Source: Protonemura montana | Lineage: Eukaryota > Arthropoda > Insecta > Plecoptera > Nemouridae | Direction: 5' to 3' | Length of the DNA: 64,000 nt | Assembly (NCBI GenBank): GCA_947568835.1 | Contig: OX387602.1 | Span: 27,488,633 to 27,552,632 of the forward strand | Shown: piece after piece, positions 1 to 10,800 of the stretch | Layout: each line of letters begins with the position of its first letter | Numbering within the stretch: position 1 is the first letter of the stretch | Translations under genes and position numbers: made by a program | The notes under the pieces: generated by a model | Databases searched by the model: none | What the model was told of the DNA's origin: nothing | What the model saw: only the letters and a program-made list of their open reading frames with translations

Positions 1-300
1 GGTTTATAACTGCTTTTGTTTCTGTTAAAACTGGCCTTGATTTGTGCAACAATTGGGAGTCAAAGTGCAGCGAGTGCAGCCCAAATAATACAAAATAAAC
101 TAACCCAAAAATAAAACGCTTGCGATTGTATTTGTCACTTTTTGCATTGGGTTGGAATCAACAGCTTAAAGTGTGCATTTCTAGAAAACCGTGAGCCAAA
201 TTTTGGTCATTTTTTAAATTCTATATTTGTTTTCTTCCCCAAAAACAGCAGAATTGAATTGTGGTTTCAATGGGGTTGTGCTAATCTGTCCTCCCATGGT

Positions 301-1267
301 AGACGGGTGGTGGGGGGAAAGTGGTTAACGGTTTGTTAGGACGTTTCTACGTGGTTAACGGTCTGTTAACCTTGTCTTCTAGTTTCCTAACGTGTTCGTG
401 TACTACGAGGCGTTGGTTAACGGTCGGTTAACACGTTGCTACGTGGTTAACAGTCTGTTAACCTTGTATTGCAGTTTCCCAACGTGTTCGTGTACTACGA
501 GGCGTTGGTTAACGGTCTGTTAACACGCTGTGACGTGGTTAACGGTCTGTTAAGACTTTACAACGTGGTTAATGGTCTGTTAAGTCGTTGCTACGTGGTT
601 AACGGTCTGTTAACCTTGTATTGCAGTTTCCCAACGTGTTCGTGTACTTCGAGACGTTGGTTAACGGTCTGTTAAGACGTTGCTACGTGGTTAAAGGTCT
701 GTTAAGACGTTGCTACGTGGTTAACGGTCTGTTAACCTTGTATTGCAGTTTCCCAACGTGTTCGTGTACTTCGAGACGTTGGTTAACGGTCTGTTAAGAC
801 GTTGCTACGTGGTTAAAGGTCTGTTAAGACGTTGCTACGTGGTTAACGGTCTGTTAACCTTGTATTGCAGTTTCCCAACGTGTTCGTGTACTTCGAGACG
901 TTGGTTAACGGTCTGTTAAGATGTTGCTACGTGGTTAACGGTCTGTTAACCTTGTATTGCAGTTTCCCAACATGTTCGTGTACTACGAGACGTTGGTTAA
1001 CGGTCTGTTAAGACGTTGCGACGTGGTTAACGGTCTGTTAACACGTTGCTACGTGGTTAACGGTCTGTTAACCTTGTATGCAGTTTCCCAACGTGTTCGT
1101 GTACTACGAGATGTTGGTTAACGGTCTGTTAAGACGTTGCTACGTGGTTAACGGTCTGTTTACCTTGTATTGCAGTTTCCCAACGTGTTCGTGTACTACG
1201 AGACGTTGGTTAACGGTCTGTTAAGACGTTGCTACGTGGTTAACGGTCTGTTAACCTTGTATTGCAG
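301..1267 (+). repeat. Minisatellite containing duplicated splice-acceptor/exon-start sequence
   Basis: Tandem units are built from two modules. One is a 30-bp element around the core GGTTAACGGTCTGTTAA, spaced by ACGTT-type linkers. The other ends in TTGTATTGCAG followed by TTTCCCAACGTGTTCGTGTA. The second module is the 3' splice site and first ~27 bases of the real exon that starts at 1268. Eight extra copies of the AG-exon junction place pseudo-exon starts at about 383, 475, 627, 749, 871, 963, 1084 and 1176. The copies are nearly identical, so the array is young or homogenised. Confidence 0.9.
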
Positions 1268-2512
1268 TTTCCCAACGTGTTCGTGTACTACGAGGCGATC
1301 TCCAACTTGTTCCTGGACAGTCCCGTAGCAGAATTGTACGCTTCGGGTAAAATGTTCAACTCCAAGTGGCCGGCAGCTCAAGGGTCTGACATCATCAGAC
1401 TTCTGTTGTTACGCAGATTTGGGGGCGTTTACCTGGACCTGGACATCGTCGTTCAAAAGTAAGCGCTTAATTGCAACTTAAATTATATTAAATATCTGTA
1501 GTAAGAAGTTATTTTTACGTGTTGGTGAACAATTTATTTGGAAATTGCATTCAACAAAACGTAGGTATATTCACAGAATCTTATTACTCTGAAAAATAAC
1601 TGCCAAATACACAAGCTCATAAATATGACAATGCAAAGCGATAGCAAGACTAAGCTTAGCTAAGCTCAGGCAACGCTAGCCTTTGTCAGGCAGCGCCGAC
1701 AAAGCATAGCGAGAGTAAAGAAATTGTTTCAATGTTTTTCAACTTTTGGCACGGCTCCCTTGTTCCCTTCCCAAGAAAACACATATTTAATTATTATCAT
1801 TGGTATTTAAAACAAAATCTGACGGATTTTTTCTTTTTATAATCCGATCATAACTTTTCTATTTATATTTGTTTTAAGAATGGCTAAAATATGAATTCTC
1901 GTGGCGGGATGAAAACGGGCTGTGATTAACTACACGTAGTTCTGACGTCATTTTGTTGTATTCTTTGCGTTCGCTTCTGTTTTTTGACGTTTCTTGACGT
2001 CATACTGACGTCAGAGACCACTTCATGTCACAAAAAATGGCGACCCTCGTTTTCGTACGAGATTCAAACGCAAACATTTTAAACAGAGATATTTTATTCA
2101 AAATTGGATTTAAAAGAAAATAAAAAAATACGTGTTCATGAATTTCTCACACAAAAAAAAATGTAAAAAAATGTAAAGAGATTTCCCTATTGAGAGCGCA
2201 CCCAACTGTTTTGTTACAAACTAAGCTCTGGGTGCTGGGATTTGTTTCAATTGTCTTTAGGTCACTTGATTGGCTACCAGCGCATTCTGTCGGCCTCCTG
2301 CGGAACGTGTTCCCGATGAACGGGGTGATGGCGATCGCTGCAGATCAGCTGGGAGATGAGTTCACCTCTCAGCTGTTGGATGCTGTGCAGAGATCTTTCG
2401 ATGGATCCATATATCTTAGCAATGGACCCGACGCCATTGTAAAAGTTTTCAAGAAAAACTGCGGATTTATTTTGCATGACTCTGCCAAGGTGAATATTAT
2501 CTTGAGTTGCGT

Positions 2513-2575
<63 letters not shown>

Positions 2576-4567
2576 GTCATCATCATCATCATCCTCTCAC
2601 TGACCGACGCCATTAGAGCAGTGCCGCGTGGCCAGATGCCAAAACAGTGCGTCGTTAAACACAACAAATCAAGGAATGAGTCCAGCGATAATCTCTTTCC
2701 TCCACAGCTGCTTCTACTTTTTGTTTCCATCTTTCTCCTGATCTCCCTCTTCCCCTTCCCTCTTATTCCACGCTTAAAATCTTTCTTCCTCCATTCTCAT
2801 CATTTTTGCAAACAATTTCAATCTTTCTTTCCCAATTTGGACACCTAATCTCACTTTATTTGCCCGTTTTCTCCACATTTCCTCTGCTTCTTTACTCCAC
2901 CCAAGAGTTTAATTTCTTTTGTATTTCACACATTTTCTTCCATATATTTCACAACATTGTAACCGTTTCTGTTTTATTCCTATTCCATTCCTCTTCTTCT
3001 ATGAAGAACAATGATTTTTCTTTAAGAAACCATCTCCACTTTTCTCCCAAGGATGTGTCAAATGAAAAAGAAAGCCGATCAAAGCAAAAACAGTCAAAAT
3101 ACACAAAATTAAGTGCAAAAATATGTCAATAAACGACTCGAGAAGTTTGCGTCAACTTAACGTCTGCGTGTAAAATAAAACTACGATTAATGAATTAATT
3201 TAAAACAATGGGCATCAAGTGGGCGAAACAATTGCAATGTTATGTTCCTCTTTTATCTCATGTGTAAAATACTGGCTGAATTGCTAATAAATAAACATTA
3301 TTATTATTGGGAAAGAAGCTAGACTGGTAAAAAGTGCAACCGAACCGGGCTACGAACCCGGGACCTCCGAATTGCCGGTCGGGTGCTCTACCAACTGAGC
3401 TATCCGGACAGCGGGGGGTGGGATAAGTGATCAAGGGGAAGAGGCCGACGTGAGTTCGTAGCATCTTTATGATGAGATGCTTATTCAATGGCCACAGGAC
3501 AGAATGGTCGGTCACTATTCCTCGAATCGCAGTTATCTTGAAAGATATATCGGTTGTTGCAGTGTTTTTTCTGGAATTTCCGTTCGGGAGCTTAAAGCAG
3601 CCATCCGCTTGCTGGTATCAGCTTCCTAATGGAAATGTTAGAAAAACCAAAACTCACTGCATTATTATGATGGTTTTTAGACTCATGTCTACTTGATTTA
3701 TCCTTAGCACCAGTTTTAAGAAAAACTATTTCAACTGGGTTTTGAATGCTAAGTAAAGGGCTCCTAAAATGTGCTAAATAAATAACATATTATTAATAAA
3801 TTATATCTTTAACTGAGTCAGGTATTGAATGGGTGACCATTATACACATGACCAGTTCTGTTCGGGAGAGAGGTTGGAGGGATGAAAGTTAGTACAGCAA
3901 CTTCATTCGCCTTGCTAATCAACCTCTCGACAGCATGGATTTGTGGAGGAATCCTGCTGTTCGAGTTGTACCGTCCTTCGGAAGGGACGTGAAGCCGGTG
4001 GTCCCCTTGGTGCTTTTCGACAGGAGTAGGCTACGTGCCGGCACCGGGTTTCCCCTCCTCCCTTCTAGGCTAGGTTAGGTTCATCATCATCCTCATCATC
4101 ATCCACTCGTTCACCGACGCCATTAGACCAGTGCCGCAGGGCCAGTTGTCAAAACAGTGCGTCGTTAAACACCACAAATAATAATAATAATAATATATCA
4201 TTAATATAGTATAATAAATAATACTGAATTATTATTATTATTATTATTAATGTTTTGTTTACAGAAAGTGTACAAGAGTCCAACAATGAACGACTGCAAA
4301 GGTTTCGCTCTTCTGCCCGCCTTCGTTCACTACCCCTTTGACTGGAGACATCTGAACGTGTACTACGAGGAAAAGACAAGCAAGTCAACAATGAATCTCA
4401 TACAAAACTCTACAACAATCCACCTTTACACTGCAGCTAACAAAGATCACGACAACAAACTGAAGAGAGGATCTCAACAACCAATAGCTCTTGTACAGCG
4501 CAAGTTTTGTCCGAATGTACTGCAAGCCTTCGTGCCGCCCTCGAGGAGGAGTACAGGACACCACTAA
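1268..4567 (+). CDS. A4GALT-like glycosyltransferase (alpha-1,4-galactosyl/GlcNAc-transferase family), 3' part
   Basis: Three exons are seen: 1268-1458, 2261-2489 and 4265-4567 (stop). Phases 2 and 0 join cleanly. The protein is a type II Golgi enzyme of the lactosylceramide 4-alpha-galactosyltransferase family, which transfers a sugar from a UDP-sugar to a glycolipid or glycoprotein acceptor. Exon 1 carries the donor-binding DXD motif in the context FGGVYLDLDIVV. Exon 2 carries NGPDAIVKVFKK, matching the family's GPQLLTRVFKKWC region. Exon 3 carries the FALLPAFVHYPFDW block and the family C-terminus, with a late Cys-Pro. The visible 240 residues cover the catalytic half. The N-terminal cytoplasmic tail, membrane anchor and stem are not in the window, so the gene is incomplete on the left. 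Whether the donor is UDP-Gal or UDP-GlcNAc cannot be read from the sequence. The intron between exons 2 and 3 holds a CAT microsatellite, a SINE and a dispersed repeat. Confidence 0.85.
2512..2593 (+). repeat. (CAT)n microsatellite
   Basis: About 27 TCA/CAT triplets, one interrupted by CGT, lie in the second visible intron of the glycosyltransferase. They start just after the donor at 2490. A smaller CAT cluster lies at 4081-4104. Both are followed by the same flank (ACCGACGCCATTAGA.CAGTGCCGC), so the microsatellite is part of a dispersed repeat unit. Confidence 0.9.
3305..3530 (-). mobile_element. tRNA-derived SINE (family A)
   Basis: On the minus strand, 3343-3412 reads as a tRNA-like head: GGATAGCTCAGTTGGTAGAGC is an A-box region and GGGTTCGTAGCCC is a T-arm. 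The would-be anticodon loop resembles GGC (Ala), but U33 is C and the acceptor stem pairs poorly, so this is a SINE head and not a functional tRNA. The flank GCTAGACTGGWAAAA.GTGCAACC recurs at 39850. The region near 3480-3520 (TTCAATGGCCACAGGACAGAATG) matches diverged sequence near 41050 and 45150. Confidence 0.65.
3825..4180 (+). repeat. Dispersed repeat R1 (GAGAGAGGTTGGAGG...CTCGACAG unit)
   Basis: The stretch from GGGAGAGAGGTTGGAGGGA through TTCATTCGCCTTGCTAATCA and ACCTCTCGACAG to the CCTCCCTTCTAGGCTAG end recurs on the opposite strand at about 54180-54460. Its CAT-rich tail and CGACGCCATTAGACCAGTGC flank recur at 2600-2665 and partly at 8497-8560. It has no coding capacity. The left edge (ATTGAATGGGTGACC) faintly resembles an internal 5S rRNA segment, which is too short to classify it. 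Confidence 0.6.
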
Positions 4568-4569
4568 AC

Positions 4570-4990
4570 TAGGTCATCACTTAACAGCTGACTTCCGAAT
4601 AACTTCCCATCTGAGAACAACTGGCAGCCCGGGTGAACTAGTTCACAATTTGTTACATCTCGGCTGCATGGTGGGCTACACAACTCTGAACCACTGCTAC
4701 TGCCATCTATCAACAAATTGACAACAATAATTTAGTTGTTACAGTTTGCTACTAGACGGCACAAAAGTTCAGAATTAGATGCAACGTCTCATTTAGCCGA
4801 GATGTTAAGCGATCCATTATCTTTTAACTTATACTTTTATTTGAACTTAAAATTGACCGGATATTAATGAGACGTATTTTGCCCCGCAAGGAATGTCAAC
4901 AGGAATATAATTTTAGTAGGAATCGATTGCACACCCCCGTTTTTCTCTCAGGCTAATACTGGGAGAGTTTTTAAAGTTTTTAAATTAAAA
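4570..4990 (+). repeat. Dispersed repeat R2, copy 1
   Basis: The segment contains a CTACTGCCATCTATCAACAAATTG block, a TTGCTACTAGACGGCAC block in inverted relation to it, and a downstream TTTTAGTAGGAATCGATTGCAC...TTTTTCTCTCAGG block. The same blocks occur in reverse orientation at about 14890-15250. The internal inverted blocks suggest a foldback or hAT-like non-autonomous DNA element. It starts just after the glycosyltransferase stop codon, so it would form the 3' UTR. Confidence 0.6.
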
Positions 4991-5039
4991 TTCGTTGCAA
5001 CTTCCAAAGTATTGAAGCAATCTAAAATCTAAATAGCCC

Positions 5040-5995
5040 ATCGGGTTCGGGGGTGCAAACTACCCCTTAGACCACAGTATGGGCGAATCTTCAAAAATCA
5101 AGAAAAAACGTAAGGGGTTAGTCCATTGATTTTTTCAATATTTTTAAGTGGAATTTCAAGTGATGGATTTTGACCCGCGAGGGATGTCAACAGGGGTAGA
5201 ATTTCAAAGGAAGTCGAATGCACCCCTCTGATTTTGTCTCAGAATAATATTAAGGGAGTTATTTAAGTTTTAATGTTTAAAATCAATATAGTGGCTAAAG
5301 TATGAGGTTAACGCAAAATCTAATTAGCCCATCGTGTTCGGGGGTGCAAACTACCCCTTAGACCACAGTATGGGCGAATCTTCAAAAATCAAGAAAAAAC
5401 GTGTCCATTGATTTTTTCAATATTTTTTGAGTGGAATTTCAAGTGATGGATTTTGACCTGCAAGGGGTGTTAACAGGGGTAGAATTTCAAAGGAAGTCGA
5501 ATGCACCCCTCTGATTTTGTCTCAGAATAATATTAAGGGAGTTATTTAAGTTTTAATGTTTAAAATCAATATAGTGGCTAAAGTATGAGGTTAACGCAAA
5601 ATCTAATTAGCCCATCGTGTTCGGGGGTGCAAACTACCCCTTAGACCACAGTATGGGCGAATCTTCAAAAATCAAGAAAAAACGTAAGGGGTTAGTCCAT
5701 TGATTTTTTCAATATTTTTTGAGTGGAATTTCAAGTGATGGATTTTGACCTGCGAGGGGTGTTAACAGGGGTAGAATTTCAAAGGAAGTCGAATGCACCC
5801 CTCTGATTTTGTCTCAGAATAATATTTAGGGAGTTATTCAAGTTTTAATGTTTAAAATCAATATAGTGGCTAAAGTATGAGGTTAACGCAAAATCTAATT
5901 AGCCCATCGTGTTTGGGGGTGCAAACTACCCTGTAGACCACAGTATGGGCGAATCTTCATAAATCATTGATTTTTTCAACATTTTTTAAGTAAAA
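5040..5995 (+). repeat. ~290-bp tandem repeat, about 3.3 units
   Basis: Units start at about 5041, 5332, 5625 and 5907 at the shared TCGTGTTCGGGGGTGCAAAC block (spacings 291, 293, 282). Each unit contains a CCCCTTAGACCACAGTATGG block, a GTCCATTGATTTTTTCAATA block and an AGGAAGTCGAATGCACCCCT block. The sequence before 5040 and after 5995 is a more diverged version. A ~10-base indel (AAGGGGTTA) distinguishes unit 2. No coding capacity is seen. Confidence 0.85.
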
Positions 5996-6344
5996 ATTGG
6001 ACCGACAGATTATGACCTACGAGGAGTGTCAACCGGGGTAGAATTTCAAGGGGAGTCGAATGCACGCCCCCGTTCTTACCTGCGATGAAAACTTACCCCG
6101 TTTTTCTTGATTTTCTTCTGATAATCTGAGTTCAGTGACCCCAACGCCTGCACCATCAGCAGCACATCAGCGCACACGTGTACGATGGGTTGCCTACCCA
6201 TCAGGATTAACAAATAAATATTACCGTCAGAAATTATTTATTTATATCTCGTTTTATTTCTCAACTAACTCTTACAATCAACTGTTTTTACACTGCAGCC
6301 AACTCCATTGTTTAACAATATCTTATTTCCCTGCAATATCATCG

Positions 6345-6421
6345 TGTCTCGGTGGCTCATTGCAGAAGTTGATTCATGAGATCGGTGATTCGAGGTCTTG
6401 GGTTCGATCCCCGGCCGCTCT
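6345..6421 (+). repeat. tRNA-like unit 1
   Basis: GGTGGCTCATTGCAGAAG resembles an A-box and D-arm, and GGGTTCGATCCCC is an intact T-arm and B-box. The anticodon arm is irregular. This is the first of four similar units within 850 bp. A SINE or degenerate tRNA is more likely than a functional tRNA. Confidence 0.45.
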
Positions 6422-6507
6422 GCTTTTTGTTTATCAGAGAATATAGAATTCATTTCCAGTGATTGACACCACGTGTTTGTTAATAAATCCATCCTGTTTA
6501 CATGAGT

Positions 6508-6578
6508 CTATGTGGCCGAGTGGGATGATCGTCATCTTCAGTACGGGTGGTCCCCAGTTCGGTCCCCGACGCATCTGA
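6508..6578 (+). repeat. tRNA-like unit 2
   Basis: TGTGGCCGAGTGGGATGATC resembles a D-arm, and CAGTTCGGTCCCCGAC is a T-arm with a one-base shift from consensus. It is followed by GCATCTGACAGCGAATC. Confidence 0.4.
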
Positions 6579-6880
6579 CAGCGAATCTACGTCTCAAGGT
6601 AAGTAACAAATAATGCGTGTGTGTTTGTGTGTGCGTGTATTCAGATAGCAATTATATGTCATTCCATCTCTCGTCAGTTTCATCGAGATCATCATGCGAC
6701 AACTCTAAGACGTCGAATCGTATGCACGGCTTGTTCGGTTGCAATCTTCATCAGCGAATGACAATCTCAGAGTGCATGAATACACTGATTTGCTTTTTGT
6801 TCTTCAAGCCGCGATGTAATTCATTACAAAAGATAAATTGCATCTTATGTTGGCTAATAAATCCCTATCATATCAAGTGT

Positions 6881-6950
6881 TCATGTAGCTCAGTGGTATG
6901 GTCTACATCTTCAGATGGAAGGACTCGGGGTTCGATCCCCGACACCATCA
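6881..6950 (+). repeat. tRNA-like unit 3
   Basis: ATGTAGCTCAGTGGTATGGTC is a good A-box region, and CGGGGTTCGATCCCCG is a perfect T stem-loop. The anticodon arm does not form a clean 5-bp stem with a 7-base loop. The unit is followed by ACACCATCATGTTTTG. Confidence 0.45.
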
Positions 6951-7100
6951 TGTTTTGTTTTCTGCATCACCTCATTAAAAATATATTTCCATTGAAGGGG
7001 ATCACGATAAAAATAATGAGAAGTATTTTGGTGAAGATTTTTTTTTTTTTTTTACTAAGTCCAAAGTGCCTCATATACAAGTTAAACCACTAGGTTATTA

Positions 7101-7182
7101 TCGGGGCAGCGTGGCTCAATGGTAACGTGCTGGCTGCAGTGCTGCACACGGATTTATATTCCCAGGTTCGAATCCGGTCCAA
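7101..7182 (+). repeat. tRNA-like unit 4 followed by poly(T)
   Basis: GCAGCGTGGCTCAATGGTAACG gives an A-box and CCAGGTTCGAATCCGG a T-arm. The region between them is longer than a normal tRNA core. A 33-base T tract follows at 7210-7242, which could act as a Pol III stop or mark a retroposed end. Confidence 0.45.
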
Positions 7183-7204
7183 ACTAGGTTTTGGTTCCAG
7201 TTTT

Positions 7205-7243
<39 letters not shown>

Positions 7244-7842
7244 CGCGGACAGAATAAGGGGTAAGCGTTTTGAAATAAAAATAAGACAGTTTGTAAAAAT
7301 ATTTGTTTTTATTGCAAGTCGTTGCGTTACATTTCATCAACGTGATAACGATTTCATCAACGATAAAAAAACCCAAATAAATGTACATTTTAATAATATT
7401 TTAAAACAATATTTACTTGGTAAGAGTTGTTATAATGTGACGTAATATTTTAGCAATACATTTCATCATCACAAGCAGCAACAAAATCACATTTGCAATA
7501 ACTTTCTACAACTGGGTTTTTTCAATGCTAAGTGAAAACAACTCATTTTCCTAAAGTTCTACAACTCATGCCTGTTACTTTAACGAGGGTGAAAGCAATT
7601 CTGACATTTCTCTGATAACAAAAAAAAACACAAAAATATCAACAATTACTTTTACTTAAATAATTACCCTAATAAATAATGTTGGTAAACGTTGGGAAAA
7701 TTACTTTTTCTTTGCTTTGCGTTCAAAAAACAAATTGAAAAGAGGTTTTCTCGAAACAACCATCTCAAGTTGAAAACAGAAAACAACAAGGATTTCAAAC
7801 CGTCCTGGAAACTATTGGGTCGCTACGTTCAATAAACAAAAT

Positions 7843-10800
7843 CTAAATTCCAGTCGACCGGTGCTTTTGATTGGAGGAAGCTAAAAAACAGCTGACAGTT
7901 TCCGAGATCTCTGTCACAGTGACATTTTGATTCTTATCCTGCGGTTGTTTTATTCCTAACAAAGCTTGCGGATCATTCCATGTCAAATAGGACCAACCTT
8001 GATCTTAACCAACTCGGAATTTCATGACATCTCACTTGTTCAGAATGTTGCTTTGAGTAAAAGCATTTTTTTTTTAACTCAAAGAGTTCAAAAGTTATGG
8101 GGGGTTTTTGGCAAATTTCATGAAATTCAGAGTCGGCCAAGGTAAAAATTAATTTTAAATAGCTTAGTTATGCTTATATTTCCGTTTATAAATATGCATT
8201 TTTTCCAGAGCCGAGAAGTGATCACTGTGATAGATTAAAAACCTTGCTTTTCTCCCCGAGGGACGGAAATTGAACAAAGCTGCTGGTCTTGCGTTGACGT
8301 AGATCGATGTTTCCCGAGACAAGTTCTTCTTCAGTTAGGTGCAGCGGGACCGAGAGGGGAGGGAACGCCAACCTGCAAAATAAGGGAAACATTTAGACAT
8401 GTCAGGATAGCCAACTGTGCCAGACTGGCAAGCTAACAGGTGGCAACACTGCTTGTTGGGATTAAATATAGCACTGTTTTGACAACGATCCATGTGGCAC
8501 TGGTCTAGTGGCATCGGTGAATGAGTGGGATGATGAACCTAACCTTGCCTAGAAGAGCATGCACTCTTATATGCAGTGCATTCGACTGGACAGTAAGCCT
8601 GTAAAACATACCTGGCATGCACTCTTATATGCAGTGCATTCGACTGGACAGTAAGCCTGTAAAACATACCTGGCTTGCACTCTTATAGGCAGTGCATTCG
8701 ACTGGACAGTAAGCCTGTAAAACATACATGACATGCACTCTTATAGGCAGTGCATTCGACTGGACAGTAAGCCTGTAAAACATACCTGGCATGCACTCTT
8801 ATAGGCAGTGCATTCGACTGGACAGTAAGCCTGTAAAACATACCTGGCTTGCACTCTTATAGGCAGTGCATTAGACTGGACAGTAAGTCTGTAAAACATA
8901 CCTGGCATGCACTCTTATAGGCAGTGCATTAGACTGGACAGTAAGTCTGTAAAACATACCTGGCATGCACTCTTATAGGCAGTGCATTCGACTGGACAGT
9001 AAGCCTGTAAAACATACCTGGCATGCACTCTTATAGGCAGTGCATTCGACTGGACAGTAAGCCTGTAAAACATACCTGGCATGCACTCTTATAGGCAGTG
9101 CATCGACTGGACAGTAAGCATGTAAAACATACCTGGCTTGCACTCTTATAGGCAGTGCATTCGACTGGACAGTAAGCCTGTAAAACATACATGACATGCA
9201 CTCTTATAGGCAGTGCATTCGACTGGACAGTAAGCCTGTAAAACATACCTGGCATGCACTCTTATGGGCAGTGCATTCGACTGGACAGTAAGTCTGTAAA
9301 ACATACCTGGCATGCACTCTTATAGGCAGTGCATTCGACTGGACAGTAAGTCTGTAAAACATACATGACATGCACTCTTATATGCAGTGCATTCGACTGG
9401 ACAGTAAGCCTGTAAAACATACATGACATGCACTCTTATATGCAGTGCATTCGACTGGACAGTAAGCCTGTAAAACATACCTGGCATGCACTCTTATAGG
9501 CAGTGCATTCGACTGGACAGTAAGCCTGTAAAACATACATGACATGCACTCTTATATGCAGTGCATTCGACTGGACAGTAAGCCTGTAAAACATACCTGG
9601 CATGCAGTCTGATAGGCAGTGCATTCGACTGGACAGTAAGCCTGTAAAACATACATGACATGCACTCTTATATGCAGTGCATTCGACTGGACAGTAAGCC
9701 TGTAAAACATACCTGGCATGCAGTCTGATAGGCAGTGCATTCGACTGGACAGTAAGTCTGTAAAACATACCTGGCATGCACTCTTATATGCAGTGCATTC
9801 GACTGGACAGTAAGCCTGTAAAACATACCTGGCATGCAGTCTGATAGGCAGTGCATTCGACTGGACAGTAAGTCTGTAAAACATACCTGGCATGCACTCT
9901 TATAGGCAGTGCATTCGACTGGACAGTAAGCCTGTAAAACATACCTGGCATGCACTCTTATAGGCAGTGCATTCGACTGGACAGTAAGCCTGTAAAACAT
10001 ACCTGGCATGCACTCTTATAGGCAGTGCATTAGACTGGACAGTAAGTCTGTAAAACATACCTGGCATGCACTCTTATAGGCAGTGCATTCGACTGGACAG
10101 TAAGCCTGTAAAACATACCTGGCATGCACTCTTATAGGCAGTGCATTCGACTGGACAGTAAGCCTGTAAAACATACCTGGCATGCACTCTTATAGGCAGT
10201 GCATCGACTGGACAGTAAGCATGTAAAACATACCTGGCTTGCACTCTTATAGGCAGTGCATTCGACTGGACAGTAAGCCTGTAAAACATACATGACATGC
10301 ACTCTTATAGGCAGTGCATTCGACTGGACAGTAAGCCTGTAAAACATACCTGGCATGCACTCTTATGGGCAGTGCATTCGACTGGACAGTAAGTCTGTAA
10401 AACATACCTGGCATGCACTCTTATAGGCAGTGCATTCGACTGGACAGTAAGTCTGTAAAACATACCTGGCATGCACTCTTATGGGCAGTGCATTCGACTG
10501 GACAGTAAGCCTGTAAAACATACCTGGCATGCACTCTTATAGGCAGTGCATTCGACTGGACAGTAAGTCTGTAAAACATACCTGGCATGCACTCTTATAG
10601 GCAGTGCATCGACTGGACAGTAAGCATGTAAAACATACCTGGCTTGCACTCTTATAGGCAGTGCATCGACTGGACAGTAAGCATGTAAAACATACCTGGC
10701 TTGCACTCTTATAGGCAGTGCATTCGACTGGACAGTAAGCCTGTAAAACATACCTGGCATGCACTCTTATAGGCAGTGCATCGACTGGACAGTAAGCATG

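Noticed and set aside
301-1267. CRISPR array
   Set aside because: Regular repeats are present, but the spacers are themselves repeats and the host is eukaryotic. It is a minisatellite.
2497-2848. ORFs with poly-Ile, poly-Ser or poly-Met
   Set aside because: They are translations of the (CAT)n microsatellite.
3343-3412. Functional tRNA-Ala gene (minus)
   Set aside because: U33 is replaced, the acceptor stem pairs badly, and the unit continues into sequence shared with other copies, so it is a SINE head.
3825-3860. 5S rRNA fragment
   Set aside because: Only about 12 bases (TGGGTGACC context) resemble 5S rRNA, which is too short to support a 5S-derived SINE call.
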